Shown here: in pieces, positions 45,204 through 54,685 of the stretch | Numbering within the stretch: position 1 is the first letter of the stretch | Layout of the letters: each line of letters starts with the position of its first letter | From: Phytopseudomonas straminea | Lineage (GTDB): Bacteria; Pseudomonadota; Gammaproteobacteria; Pseudomonadales; Pseudomonadaceae | Direction: 5' to 3' | Assembly (NCBI RefSeq): GCF_900112645.1 | Contig: NZ_FOMO01000015.1 | Location: 17,648 to 81,647, forward strand | Length of the DNA: 64,000 nt | Program-made: the position numbers and the translations under genes | The notes under the pieces: generated by a model | What the model was told of the DNA's origin: nothing | The model's database searches: none | The model's input: only the letters and a program-made list of their open reading frames with translations

Positions 45204-46016
45204 ATGTCTCGTCGAACCTCCTCGGTCATACCCGGCTTCGGGCTGACTCTGGGCTACACGCTTACCTACCTGGCGCTGATCGTGCTGATCCCGCTGGGCG
45301 CCATGTTCGTGTTTTCCATGCAGCTGTCCGCCGAACAGTGGTGGAGCCTGTTGGGTAACCGCCAGCTGCAGTTCTCCCTGAAGCTGTCGTTCGGCACCGC
45401 CCTGGCGGCTGCGCTGCTCAACGGCATTCTCGGCACCATCATCGCCTGGGTGTTGGTGCGCTACACCTTTCCGGGCCGCCGCCTGATCGACGCCATGGTC
45501 GACATGCCGTTCGCCCTGCCCACCGCCGTGGCCGGCATCGCGCTGACCGCGCTATACGCGCCCAACGGCCTGATCGGCTCGCTGTTCCCGTTCAAGATCG
45601 CCTATACGCCGCTGGGCATCACCCTGGCCCTGGTGTTCGTCACCCTGCCCTTCGTGGTGCGCACCCTGCAGCCGGTGCTGGCCGACATCCCCAAGGAAGT
45701 CGAGGAAGCCGCTACCTGCCTGGGCGCCAAACCGTTCCAGGTGTTCCGCCATGTGCTGCTACCCAGCCTGTTGCCCGCCTGGCTGACGGGCTTCGCCCTG
45801 GCCTTCGCCCGCGGCGTGGGCGAGTACGGCTCGGTGGTCTTCATCGCCGGCAACATTCCGCTGAAAACCGAGATCCTGCCGCTGCTGATCGTCTCCAAGC
45901 TGGACCAGTACGACTACCCGGGCGCCACCGCCATCGGCGTGATCATGCTGGTGGTCTCGTTCATCCTGCTGCTGCTGATCAACATCCTGCAGCGCCGCAT
46001 CCAGCCGCAACTCTGA
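45204..46016 (+). CDS. cysT: Sulfate/thiosulfate ABC transporter permease CysT
   Basis: This 270-residue permease has six membrane segments and the ATPase-contact loop EEAATCLGAKPFQVFRHVLLP. It pairs with CysW to form the channel. It starts after AAAGGAC, 78 bases from the sbp stop, and cysW begins 10 bases after its end. Confidence 0.93.
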   Translation: MSRRTSSVIPGFGLTLGYTLTYLALIVLIPLGAMFVFSMQLSAEQWWSLLGNRQLQFSLKLSFGTALAAALLNGILGTIIAWVLVRYTFPGRRLIDAMVDMPFALPTAVAGIALTALYAPNGLIGSLFPFKIAYTPLGITLALVFVTLPFVVRTLQPVLADIPKEVEEAATCLGAKPFQVFRHVLLPSLLPAWLTGFALAFARGVGEYGSVVFIAGNIPLKTEILPLLIVSKLDQYDYPGATAIGVIMLVVSFILLLLINILQRRIQPQL

Positions 46017-46026
46017 GGAGCCCGTC

Positions 46027-46887
46027 ATGAGCCTTGCAACCCTTGGCAAGAATGCGGCGCGCCCGGCGAGCCGCTCCCCCGGCGCCATCGCCCTGATCGC
46101 CGTGGCTTGGGCGGTGTTCGCAGTGATCCTGCTGCTGCCGCTATACATCGTACTGAGCCAGGGCCTGAGCCGCGGCCTGGCATTCTTCTGGGAGGCGATC
46201 AGCGAGCCGGACGCCATTTCCGCACTCAAGCTGACCCTGCTGGCCACCGCTATCTCGGTGCCGCTGAACCTGGTGTTCGGTGTGGCCGCTGCCTGGGCGG
46301 TGACCAAGTTCGAATTCCGCGGCAAGAGCATCCTGATCACCCTGATCGACATGCCCTTCTCGGTGTCGCCAGTAGTCGCCGGCCTTATCTATGTGCTGCT
46401 GTTCGGCTCGCAAAGCGTGCTGGCGCCCTACCTGCAGGACCACAACCTGCAGATCGTTTATGCCGTGCCGGGCATCGTGCTGGCGACCATCTTCGTGACC
46501 TTTCCCTTCGTGGCCCGCGAGCTGATCCCGCTGATGGAGGAACAGGGCACCACCGAAGAGGAAGCCGCGCGCCTGCTCGGCGCCAATGGCTGGCAGATGT
46601 TCTGGCATGTCACGCTGCCTAACGTAAAATGGGCGCTGATTTACGGCGTGGTGCTGTGTACCGCCCGGGCGATGGGCGAGTTCGGGGCGGTGTCTGTGGT
46701 CTCCGGCCACATCCGCGGCTACACCAACACCCTGCCGCTGCATATCGAGATTCTCTACAACGAATACAACATCGTCGCTGCGTTCAGCGTCGCCATCCTG
46801 CTGCTGGTGATGGCCCTGATCGTGCTGCTGCTGCGCCAGTGGAGCGAAGCGCGCCTGAGCCGCCAGCTCAAGGCCAACGACGACTGA
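46027..46887 (+). CDS. cysW: Sulfate/thiosulfate ABC transporter permease CysW
   Basis: The 286-residue permease has six membrane segments and the EAA loop EEEAARLLGANGWQMFWHVTLP. GAGGAG precedes the ATG at a good distance. Motifs such as DMPFSVSPVVAGLIYVLLFG are typical of CysW. It is followed by cysA after 61 bases. Confidence 0.93.
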   Translation: MSLATLGKNAARPASRSPGAIALIAVAWAVFAVILLLPLYIVLSQGLSRGLAFFWEAISEPDAISALKLTLLATAISVPLNLVFGVAAAWAVTKFEFRGKSILITLIDMPFSVSPVVAGLIYVLLFGSQSVLAPYLQDHNLQIVYAVPGIVLATIFVTFPFVARELIPLMEEQGTTEEEAARLLGANGWQMFWHVTLPNVKWALIYGVVLCTARAMGEFGAVSVVSGHIRGYTNTLPLHIEILYNEYNIVAAFSVAILLLVMALIVLLLRQWSEARLSRQLKANDD

Positions 46888-46948
46888 AACCCTTTTCGCC
46901 GGCGCCGCGCCCCTGCGCGAACCGGCCAGACCGACACAGGTGTATCCC

Positions 46949-47941
46949 ATGAGTATCGAAGTCAGCGGCATCAACAAGCACTTTGGCCAGTTCAAGGCGC
47001 TCAACGACATCAACCTCAACATCCAGAGCGGCGAGCTGGTCGCCCTGCTCGGCCCGTCCGGCTGCGGCAAGACCACCCTGCTGCGCATCATCGCCGGCCT
47101 GGAAACTCCGGATAGCGGCAACATCGTGTTCCACGGCGAAGACGTTTCCGAGCATGACGTGCGCGATCGCAAGGTCGGCTTCGTGTTCCAGCACTACGCC
47201 CTGTTCCGCCACATGACGGTGTTCGACAACGTCGCCTTCGGCCTGCGCATGAAGCCCAAGGGCGAGCGCCCCAACGAAAGCACCATCAAGAAAAAGGTCC
47301 ACGACCTGCTCGGCCTGGTGCAGCTCGACTGGCTGGCCGACCGTTACCCGGAGCAGCTCTCCGGTGGTCAGCGCCAGCGTATCGCCCTGGCCCGCGCCCT
47401 GGCGGTCGAGCCCAAGGTGCTGCTGCTCGACGAACCCTTCGGCGCCCTCGACGCCAAGGTGCGCAAGGAGCTGCGCCGCTGGCTGGCGCGCCTGCACGAA
47501 GAGGTGCATCTGACCAGCGTGTTCGTGACCCACGACCAGGAAGAAGCCATGGAAGTGGCCGACCGCATCGTGGTGATGAACAAGGGCGTGGTCGAGCAGA
47601 TCGGTTCGCCGGCCGAGGTCTACGAGAAACCGGCCAGCGACTTCGTCTACCACTTCCTCGGGGACGCCAACCGCCTGTATGTCGGTGACGATCATCACGT
47701 GCTGTTCCGCCCCCACGAAGTGAGTCTCTCCACCGAAGCGCTGGAAGGCCATCAGGCCGGCGAGGTACGCGATATCCGCCTGCTCGGCGCCATCACTCGC
47801 ATCACCCTGAAGGTCGAAGGCCAGGACGAGCTGATCGAAGCCGAAGTGGCCAAGGATCACGTCAGCCTCAACGACCTGGGCCGTGGCACCGTGCTGTACT
47901 TCAAGCCCAAGGGTGGCAAGCCGGTAAGCACCGGGGCCTGA
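46949..47941 (+). CDS. cysA: Sulfate/thiosulfate ABC transporter ATPase
   Basis: The 330-residue ATPase has Walker A GPSGCGKTT (35-43), signature LSGGQRQR and Walker B VLLLDEPFGALDA. A short TOBE domain ends the protein. The start at 46949 (MSIEVSG) is preferred over 46940 (MYPMSIEVSG). It is last in sbp-cysTWA; two family B-like repeats follow within 170 bases. Confidence 0.93.
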   Translation: MSIEVSGINKHFGQFKALNDINLNIQSGELVALLGPSGCGKTTLLRIIAGLETPDSGNIVFHGEDVSEHDVRDRKVGFVFQHYALFRHMTVFDNVAFGLRMKPKGERPNESTIKKKVHDLLGLVQLDWLADRYPEQLSGGQRQRIALARALAVEPKVLLLDEPFGALDAKVRKELRRWLARLHEEVHLTSVFVTHDQEEAMEVADRIVVMNKGVVEQIGSPAEVYEKPASDFVYHFLGDANRLYVGDDHHVLFRPHEVSLSTEALEGHQAGEVRDIRLLGAITRITLKVEGQDELIEAEVAKDHVSLNDLGRGTVLYFKPKGGKPVSTGA

Positions 47942-47953
47942 CGGCATCTAGGA

Positions 47954-48107
47954 CTGCGGGAGCGGGCGGACGCCCAGTTTATGCCCGCAAAATCACGGCC
48001 ATGGGCCGTACCCACAGGGATCGCGGGCGGCCTCTAACTCAGTGTATAAACCCCGTTCTTGTGGGAGCGCGCCATGCGCGCGATTCGCGGGCACGGCCCG
48101 CTCCCAC
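47954..48107. repeat. Family B repeats after cysA
   Basis: A degenerate copy (47954-48016, TGCGGGAGCGGGCGGACGCC to CCATGGGCC) is followed by a full hairpin at 48061-48107 with arms GTGGGAGCGCGCCATGCGCG and CGGCCCGCTCCCAC. They lie between convergent cysA and the Mpo1-like gene. Confidence 0.75.
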
Positions 48108-48133
48108 AGATAGCCCGCAAACGCTACCTTGCC

Positions 48134-48655
48134 TCAGGCCACCTTGCGCTCACGTATGCAGGTCGGCCCGGCCCGCTCGACCACCTGATGCTCGACGTCC
48201 TGGCGCAGGCCAAGCAGAAAGGCCGCCTCGGCGACCACGAACAGCGGCCCGATGATCAGCCCCATCAGGTCGTCGACGAATGCCGGCTTGCGGCCTTCGT
48301 AGAAATGGCCGATGAACTGGATGATCCAGCCGACCACGAACAGACCCAGCCCCATGCTCAGCCACAGCGCCGTACTGGCCATCGCCAGCCCGGCGCTGAA
48401 CCACAGGCACAAGCCCAGCAATGCGCCCATCACCACACCGAAGCGGACGTCCAGGCGTAAATAGAACAGGATGCTGAGCAGCGCGGCCAGGGTGGCCGGC
48501 GAGAGCCACAGACCGCCCATCAAAAGGCCCGGTCGCGACAGCAGCACGGTAACGGCCAGCACGATCATCGGAATGCCGACGAAGTGGGTGACGATATTGC
48601 GCCGATCGCGGTGATAGGCCGCGTATTGGGCGAGGTGATCCACCAGGGCTTTCAT
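48134..48655 (-). CDS. Mpo1-like (DUF962) membrane protein
   Basis: This 173-residue protein has four or five membrane segments and the DUF962 motifs YHRDRRNIVTHFVGIP near the N-terminus and IQFIGHFYEGRKPAFVDDL near residue 115. The paired histidines correspond to those that bind iron in yeast Mpo1, a dioxygenase in phytosphingosine alpha-oxidation. Bacteria seldom make sphingolipids, so the natural substrate here is probably a 2-hydroxy fatty acid, but that is inference. It stands alone. Confidence 0.85.
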   Translation of the reverse strand: MKALVDHLAQYAAYHRDRRNIVTHFVGIPMIVLAVTVLLSRPGLLMGGLWLSPATLAALLSILFYLRLDVRFGVVMGALLGLCLWFSAGLAMASTALWLSMGLGLFVVGWIIQFIGHFYEGRKPAFVDDLMGLIIGPLFVVAEAAFLLGLRQDVEHQVVERAGPTCIRERKVA

Positions 48656-48743
48656 TGTTGTTATCCTCTCGGGGTGCGTGCCGCCTCATCATGGCGCGGC
48701 TCGTGCGCCAGCACTGTCAGCTAGCCGACAAAGCGGAATTTCC

Positions 48744-49421
48744 ATGAACGATCTGCGCGACACCTTGCGTCAAGGCCAATGGTTCGCCGCATTGCCGCCT
48801 GCCTTGCAACAGGCGTTGCTGACGCAAGGCAAGCTGTTGAGCCTGGAGGCCGGGCAGCGCCTGTTCAGCCGCGGCGATGCGCCCAGCGGGCTGTATGCCG
48901 TATTGAAGGGCGCCATGCGCGTCGGCAGCGTGGGAGCCGACGGCCGGGAAGCGCTGCTGGTGCTGGTGGAAGCGCCACACTGGTTCGGTGAGATCGCTCT
49001 GTTCGACGGCCAGCCACGCACCCATGACGCCGTCGCCGAAGGCGCCAGCACCCTGCTCCACGTATCCCAGGCAGGCCTGCTGGCCCTGCTCGACACGCAT
49101 CCTGCCTACTGGCGCGACCTTGCCCTGCTGATGGCTCACAAGGTGCGCCTGGCCTTCATCGCACTCGAGGAGATCAGCCTGCTGCCCGCCGCGCAGCGCC
49201 TGGCGCGGCGCCTGCTGCTGATCGCCGAGGACTACGGCGAAACCCAGGGCCCGCGGCGCATCATCCACCTGTCACAGGAGCAACTGGCGGCGATGCTGGC
49301 CATTTCCCGGCAGACCGCCAATGGTGTGCTGAAGGACCTGCAGGCCCGCGGTATCGTCAGGCTGACCTACGGCGAAATCGAGATTCTCGACCTGGATGAA
49401 CTGCGCAAGGCCGCGCAGTGA
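48744..49421 (+). CDS. Crp/Fnr-family transcriptional regulator
   Basis: The 225-residue regulator has a cyclic-nucleotide-type beta-roll (LLSLEAGQRLFSRGDAPSGLYAV) and a C-terminal winged helix (QLAAMLAISRQTANGVLKDL). It has no cysteine cluster like Fnr, so it is not an obvious oxygen sensor, and the cNMP-contact residues are only partly conserved. I start it at 48744 (MNDLRDTLRQG), because the 22 preceding residues do not resemble the family. The target is unknown. Confidence 0.88.
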   Translation: MNDLRDTLRQGQWFAALPPALQQALLTQGKLLSLEAGQRLFSRGDAPSGLYAVLKGAMRVGSVGADGREALLVLVEAPHWFGEIALFDGQPRTHDAVAEGASTLLHVSQAGLLALLDTHPAYWRDLALLMAHKVRLAFIALEEISLLPAAQRLARRLLLIAEDYGETQGPRRIIHLSQEQLAAMLAISRQTANGVLKDLQARGIVRLTYGEIEILDLDELRKAAQ

Positions 49422-49500
49422 ACCATGAAGCTTTTGTGACAGCAGAACCAATGGCCAAGCGCCATGTCCTTATTGATTCTCCAGACCCCAGGCCCGCTGA

Positions 49501-51483
49501 ATGAACAGCGGCCGCGAACGATCCAGGATGCCGTTGCCAGACTCTACCCTCGTTACCGACCTGCCCGACGTACTCGCCGGCCCGCTACTGCGCCGGCTGG
49601 AGCCGGGCCGCCTGGTACTCTGGCTGGTCGCCAGCCGCCCGCTGCAACTGACGCTGCGCCTGGCACACGGCGAGCAGCCCGCCAGCGATCAGGCGCTGGG
49701 CGACGATGCCTGCCAGCGCCTGATGGTCGGTGAGCACGCAGTCATCCACCTGATCGACCTGCACCTCGACACGCCGCTGCCCCAGGACACCCGGATCGAC
49801 TACGACCTGCTGATAGACGGCACCCAGGGCATCGCCGAGTGGGCCGCGCACCTGCTGTACGACGGCGCGACCTGCCCCAACTTCGTGCTGCGCGCGCGCA
49901 TCGATCAGTTGCTGCATGGCTCCTGCCGCAAGCCGCACCATGCCGCCAATGACGGGCTGCTGTGTGCCGACCGCCTGCTGGCCGCCCCCCATGCGCCCCA
50001 CGAACGGCCTGCGCTGCTGATGCACAGCGGCGACCAGGTGTACGTCGACGATGTCGCCGGCCCGATGCTGTACGCCATTCATCAATTGATCGAGCGCCTG
50101 GGCCTGTACCACGAATGGCTCGAAGGCGCCGTCATCGACGACAGCACAGAGCTCTACCGCCACCCGGCCAGCTACTACCACCGCGCCGACCTGTTGCCGG
50201 CGCTGAAGAGCAACGAAACCCTACGCGAGCGCTTCTTCGGTGGCACGGAAAAGCCCATCTTCACCAGCAGCAATGCCGACAACCACCTGGTCACCCTGGC
50301 CGAAGTGCTGGCCATGTATCTGCTGGTGTGGTCACCCACGCCCTGGCAACTGCTCGATAACGCGGCGCCCGAGCTGAGCGCCGAAGACGCACAGCGCTAC
50401 GACAGCGAGCGGGCCTGCATCGCGGCCTTCGTCGACAACCTGGGTGACGTGGCGCGGGTGCTGGCGCACTTGCCGAACCTGATGATCTTCGATGACCACG
50501 ACATCACCGACGACTGGAACCTGTCGGCCCAGTGGGAGGAAACCGCTTACGGCCATCCTTTCTCCAAGCGCATCATCGGCAACGCGCTGATCGGCTACCT
50601 GCTGTGCCAGGGTTGGGGCAATGACCCGGACGCTTTCGCCGAACCGCTGGCCAATGCCCGTGAGCTGTGCGAGCGAGCGCGAGACAACGGGCTGGACAGC
50701 CCGGCCCAGGACCGCCTGATCGACGAATTGATGAGTTTCCAGCACTGGCATTACGTGCTGCCCAGCAGCCCGGCGCTGCTGGTGCTCGATACCCGCACCC
50801 GCCGCTGGCGCAGCGAGCGCAACCTCAAGCATCCATCCGGGCTGCTGGACTGGGAAGCGCTCAGCGAACTGCAGCAGAACCTGCTCGATCACCCGAGCGC
50901 CATCATCGTCTCGCCGGCGCCGATATTCGGGGTCAAGCTGATCGAAGCCGTGCAGCGGGTATTCAGCTGGGCCGGCCACCCGCTGATGGTCGATGCGGAA
51001 AACTGGATGGCCCACCGCGGTGCCGCCAGCGTGATGATGAACATCTTCCGCCACTCGCGCACCCCCCGAGACTACGTGGTGCTGTCCGGCGACGTGCACT
51101 ACTCGTTCTTCTACGAGGTCAAGGTGCGGCACCGGTTGCGCGGCCCGACCATCTGGCAGATCACCAGCAGCGGCGTGAAGAACGAATTCCCACGCCGTCT
51201 GCTGAACATCTTCGACCGGCTCAATCGCTGGCTGTACGCGCCCTGGTCGCCACTCAACTGGCTGACCAAGCGCCGCCGCATGCAGGTTTTCCCGCACATT
51301 CCCAAACACAGCAGGTCGGGCGAGCGACTGTGGAATTCCGCCGGTCTCGGTCAGGTGTTCTTCAATGCCAAGGGCCAGCCCAGTCGGGTGTTTCAGCTCA
51401 ACGCCGATGGCTCGCCGCGAACCGAATTCATCGACGACCGCGATAAAATGACAGAGCCCAGCAAGGCGCCGAAGCGCATTTAA
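49501..51483 (+). CDS. PhoD-like metallophosphatase
   Basis: The 660-residue protein belongs to the alkaline phosphatase D superfamily. Metal-binding segments are LLMHSGDQVYVDDVAGP, FDDHDITDDWNLS and VLSGDVHYSFFYEV. No signal peptide or Tat motif is evident, unlike secreted PhoD, so it is probably cytoplasmic with an unknown phosphoester substrate. An ATG at 49528 (MPLPDSTLV) is an equally plausible start; neither has a strong ribosome binding site. It is near the Crp/Fnr gene but the gap is 79 bases. Confidence 0.82.
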   Translation: MNSGRERSRMPLPDSTLVTDLPDVLAGPLLRRLEPGRLVLWLVASRPLQLTLRLAHGEQPASDQALGDDACQRLMVGEHAVIHLIDLHLDTPLPQDTRIDYDLLIDGTQGIAEWAAHLLYDGATCPNFVLRARIDQLLHGSCRKPHHAANDGLLCADRLLAAPHAPHERPALLMHSGDQVYVDDVAGPMLYAIHQLIERLGLYHEWLEGAVIDDSTELYRHPASYYHRADLLPALKSNETLRERFFGGTEKPIFTSSNADNHLVTLAEVLAMYLLVWSPTPWQLLDNAAPELSAEDAQRYDSERACIAAFVDNLGDVARVLAHLPNLMIFDDHDITDDWNLSAQWEETAYGHPFSKRIIGNALIGYLLCQGWGNDPDAFAEPLANARELCERARDNGLDSPAQDRLIDELMSFQHWHYVLPSSPALLVLDTRTRRWRSERNLKHPSGLLDWEALSELQQNLLDHPSAIIVSPAPIFGVKLIEAVQRVFSWAGHPLMVDAENWMAHRGAASVMMNIFRHSRTPRDYVVLSGDVHYSFFYEVKVRHRLRGPTIWQITSSGVKNEFPRRLLNIFDRLNRWLYAPWSPLNWLTKRRRMQVFPHIPKHSRSGERLWNSAGLGQVFFNAKGQPSRVFQLNADGSPRTEFIDDRDKMTEPSKAPKRI

Positions 51484-51525
51484 GGACAGTCGCTAAGCGA
51501 CCAGCTTCGCTCTCGGCGACGCACG

Positions 51526-52839
51526 TCAGCGTAGCCTCTCCAGCATCTGGTAGTACCACATGCCCGCCGCCAGCATCGGGTTGCCGAGCTGGTCGCCCAG
51601 GGGCACCTTGATGTGCTTGCAGGCGGCGAAGGTGTCGAACTGTTCCAGGTCGCCGGTGATCGCCCTGGCCATGATCTCGCCCATGATGTGACTGGTCGCC
51701 ACGCCGTGGCCGGAATAGCCCTGGCAGTACCAGACGTTGCCGGACAGCTTGCCCAGCTGCGGGATGCGGTTCATTACGATGCCCATGGCGCAACTCCACT
51801 GGAAGTCGATCGGCACGTCCTTGAGCTGCGGGAAGGTGCGCTCGATGCACGGCCGCAGCTCGCCGGCGATATCCCGTGAATCACGTCCCGAGTAATTGGC
51901 GCCGCCGCCGAACAGCAACCGGCCATCGCCGGTCAGGCGGTAGTAGTCGAGCACGAAGCGGCAGTCGTACACCGCCAGATCCTGCGGGTTGATCTCGCGG
52001 GCCAGCTCGCCCAGCGGCGCGGTGGTGACGATGCCGCCCATGGCCGGAAAGATCAGGCCCTTGAGCTGGCGACGCTCCAGCTTGTGGTAGACGTCGCCGG
52101 CCAGCAGCACCTGCTTGGCCTCGATGCGCCCGCCCGTGGTGACCACCGCCGGGCGTGGGCCGTGAACGATCTCCAGCACCTCGGAATGCTCGAAGATCAG
52201 CGCGCCCAGGCTTTCGGCAGCCCTGGCCTCGCCGAGACACAGGTTGAGCGGGTGCAGGTGCATGTTGCGGGTGTTCTTCAGCGCGCCGCAGTACAGGTCG
52301 CTGCCCAATTGCGCCCGCACGCCAGCGGCGTCGAGCAGGCTGACATCGCCCGCCATACCGCGGCGTAGCGCTTCGTCATGGGTGGCCTTGAGCTCGTCCA
52401 GATGGCTGGCTTTCATCGCGGTATGCAGATGGCCGTATTTGAGGTCGCAGGCGATGCCGTACCTGGCCACTCGACGCTCGATGATCGCGTGGCCGCGCCA
52501 GCGCAGCTGCCAGATGAAATCGTCCACGGCCTCGCCCAGGGTATTGCGCATCTGCTTGCGCATGGCTTCGTCGCCGGAGAGGCTGCCGGTGACCTGGCCG
52601 CCGTTGCGCCCGCTGGCGCCCCAGCCGACCTTGTGGGTTTCCACCACGGCCACCTTGAGGCCGCGCTCGGCCAGCTCCACTGCCGTGGCGATGCCGGTGA
52701 AACCGCCGCCGATGATGGCCACGTCAACGGTCACGCTGCCTTGCAGGGTCGGGTAGTCGCTCTCGAAATTGAGCGAGGCCGAGTAATAGGACGGCGCGCG
52801 CTCGGCGGCGGGTTTGACGGGTTGTTTTATCGCGTTCAT
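51526..52839 (-). CDS. FAD-dependent gamma-glutamylpolyamine oxidoreductase-like protein
   Basis: This 437-residue DAO-family flavoprotein has the FAD motif DVAIIGGGFTGIATAVELAERG (about 39-60), the GWGASGRNGGQVTG segment and a C-terminal YCQGYSGHGVATSHI motif. These match PuuB/PauB enzymes, which oxidise gamma-glutamyl-putrescine or related amines. The adjacent gamma-glutamylpolyamine synthetase supports this role. The start MNAIKQPVKP (52839) is preferred over 52947. A half repeat separates it from the synthetase. Confidence 0.87.
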   Translation of the reverse strand: MNAIKQPVKPAAERAPSYYSASLNFESDYPTLQGSVTVDVAIIGGGFTGIATAVELAERGLKVAVVETHKVGWGASGRNGGQVTGSLSGDEAMRKQMRNTLGEAVDDFIWQLRWRGHAIIERRVARYGIACDLKYGHLHTAMKASHLDELKATHDEALRRGMAGDVSLLDAAGVRAQLGSDLYCGALKNTRNMHLHPLNLCLGEARAAESLGALIFEHSEVLEIVHGPRPAVVTTGGRIEAKQVLLAGDVYHKLERRQLKGLIFPAMGGIVTTAPLGELAREINPQDLAVYDCRFVLDYYRLTGDGRLLFGGGANYSGRDSRDIAGELRPCIERTFPQLKDVPIDFQWSCAMGIVMNRIPQLGKLSGNVWYCQGYSGHGVATSHIMGEIMARAITGDLEQFDTFAACKHIKVPLGDQLGNPMLAAGMWYYQMLERLR

Positions 52840-52912
52840 TGCATGTCCTTGGGGTGCGTTTGCACCGATGAAATCGGTCATCGCGGCTAGACCACTCCCA
52901 CAGAGCGCTTGC

Positions 52913-52940
52913 GTAGGAGGGGCTTCAGCCCCGAGCCTTT
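52913..52940. repeat. Half of a family A repeat
   Basis: GTAGGAGGGGCTTCAGCCCC lies between the synthetase and oxidoreductase genes. The complementary arm is missing. Confidence 0.55.
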
Positions 52941-52953
52941 TAAACAAAAGCCA

Positions 52954-54321
52954 TCAGGCGTTACTCAGGTACCAGCGCCAATCCTGCTCGCCGACCTCGC
53001 CCATGAACTGGCGGTATTCGGCGCGCTTGATCGCCAGATACACCTTGAGAAACGCCTCGCCAAAAGCCTCGCGAGCCCACTCGGAGTGCTCCAGCGCTTG
53101 GATCGCCGCCGACCATTGGGTAGGCAGGTGCTCGGTGGCCTGGGCGTAGCCGTTGCCCTCGACCGGCGCTCCGGGGTCCAGCGCCTCGCGGATGCCTCGG
53201 TGAATCCCGGCCAGAATCGCCGCGGCGGCAAGATAGGGGTTGGCATCGGCGCCGCAGATACGGTGCTCGATGTGCCGGGTATTCGCAGGGCCACCGGGCA
53301 CGCGCAAGCTGACGGTGCGGTTATCCACACCCCAGGTGGGCGCCAGCGGCGCATAGCTGTTGGCCTGGAAGCGTCGGTAGGAATTGGCGTTGGGGCAGAA
53401 CAGCAGCAGCGAGTCGAGCAGACTGGCGAGCATGCCGCCGACCGCCTGACGCAACAGCGGCGTGCCGGCCGGATCCTCGCTGGCAAACAGATTCTCGCCC
53501 TGCCCGTCGGCCAGGCTCACATGCATGTGCATGCCGGTGCCGGCGATATCGGCGAACGGCTTGGCCATGAAGCAGGCCTGCATGCCATGGGCGTGAGCCA
53601 CGCCCTTGACCAGACGCTTGTAGCGCACCGCCTGGTCCATGGCCGCGAGTGCCGGGCCGTGCTCCAGGGTGATCTCCACCTGGCCGGGGGCGTACTCGGA
53701 AATCGCCGTGCGTGCCGGGATTCCCTGGGCCTTGCAGGCCGCGTAGAGGTCCTTGAGAAACGGCTCGATCTGCTCCAGCTCGCGTAGGCCATAGACCTGG
53801 GTCTGCCGCGGACGACTACCGTCGGCGTCCAGGGCCGGCTGCGGGCGACCCTGGGCGTCGCGTTTCTGGTCGAGCAGGTAGAACTCCAGCTCGCAGGCCA
53901 TCACCGGATGATAACCCTCGGCTTCGAGCTGCTCAATCACGCGGACCAGCAACTGCCGCGGGTCGGCGGGAGTGGCCGGCAGGCCTTCGCTGGGGTGCAT
54001 CGACACCTGCACGGCGGCGGTGGGAATCTGCCGCCAGGGCAGGCGCACCAGGCTGCCGGGCAACGGGTAGGCACGGCAGTCGATATCGCCGACCTCCCAG
54101 ACCAGGCCGGTGTCCTCGACGTCCTCGCCCTGGATGGACAAACCGAGCATCGTGCTCGGCAGCGGCCGCCCGCTCTGGTACAGCGCCAGCAGTTCCTCAC
54201 GGTGCAACAGCTTGCCGCGCGGCACGCCATTGGCATCAAGGATGAACAGTTCGATCAATTCGATATCGGGGTTAGCGGCCAGGAAACCCTGGGCTTCCTG
54301 CACAACTGCGAAAGTCGTCAT
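52954..54321 (-). CDS. Glutamine-synthetase-like gamma-glutamylpolyamine synthetase
   Basis: This 455-residue protein has a GS N-domain and catalytic domain (MACELEFYLLD, ISEYAPGQVEITLEHGPAL, GTGMHMHVSL, RICGADANPYLAAAAILAG). It lacks the adenylylation loop typical of housekeeping GlnA, and its length matches PuuA/PauA enzymes, which ligate glutamate to putrescine or other polyamines. The start MTTFAVVQEAQ at 54321 is used. Together with the downstream oxidoreductase and GabT/GabD it would route polyamines to GABA and succinate. Confidence 0.88.
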   Translation of the reverse strand: MTTFAVVQEAQGFLAANPDIELIELFILDANGVPRGKLLHREELLALYQSGRPLPSTMLGLSIQGEDVEDTGLVWEVGDIDCRAYPLPGSLVRLPWRQIPTAAVQVSMHPSEGLPATPADPRQLLVRVIEQLEAEGYHPVMACELEFYLLDQKRDAQGRPQPALDADGSRPRQTQVYGLRELEQIEPFLKDLYAACKAQGIPARTAISEYAPGQVEITLEHGPALAAMDQAVRYKRLVKGVAHAHGMQACFMAKPFADIAGTGMHMHVSLADGQGENLFASEDPAGTPLLRQAVGGMLASLLDSLLLFCPNANSYRRFQANSYAPLAPTWGVDNRTVSLRVPGGPANTRHIEHRICGADANPYLAAAAILAGIHRGIREALDPGAPVEGNGYAQATEHLPTQWSAAIQALEHSEWAREAFGEAFLKVYLAIKRAEYRQFMGEVGEQDWRWYLSNA

Positions 54322-54685
54322 CGCGCACTCGCTTGCGCCAGTCAGGCGCTCGATGTCCGCACGGCCGGCTCGCTGTTCGAACCGGCGCACAGGCAGACAA
54401 ATGGGTATCAGCGGCTGCGGACATGGCGCAGCCATCGGACTCAGCGGGCGGAGAGAGCGTCCGGCGGGCGAGCGTGGCGGCAATGCCAGAGCGCCCAGAA
54501 GGCGAGGATCTGCGGCAGCGCCGTGGGTTCGGGCGCCCGCCCCCGCGAGCGCAAGGCTGGCAGGGCAAGAGCGTGGGCAAGGCTGCAGACCGGAATAGAC
54601 ATGCCCGCGAGGCTCGCACGCCGCGACAGTCAGGTTAAATCGTTATTGGCACACTTTCAGGTAGCCAGCGGCTAAACAATCGCGC
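54322..54685. other. Gap upstream of the polyamine genes
   Basis: No gene in these 364 bases. A hairpin GGCTGCG / CGCAGCC lies at 54413-54433. The promoter of the synthetase must be here, and the 3' end of the chemoreceptor transcript lies at the right side. TGGCAC at 54646 is not followed by a -12 element, so I do not call a sigma-54 promoter. Confidence 0.45.

Noticed and set aside
54646..54660. TGGCAC resembling a sigma-54 -24 box
   Set aside because: No GC dinucleotide at the required spacing, and it faces away from the polyamine genes.
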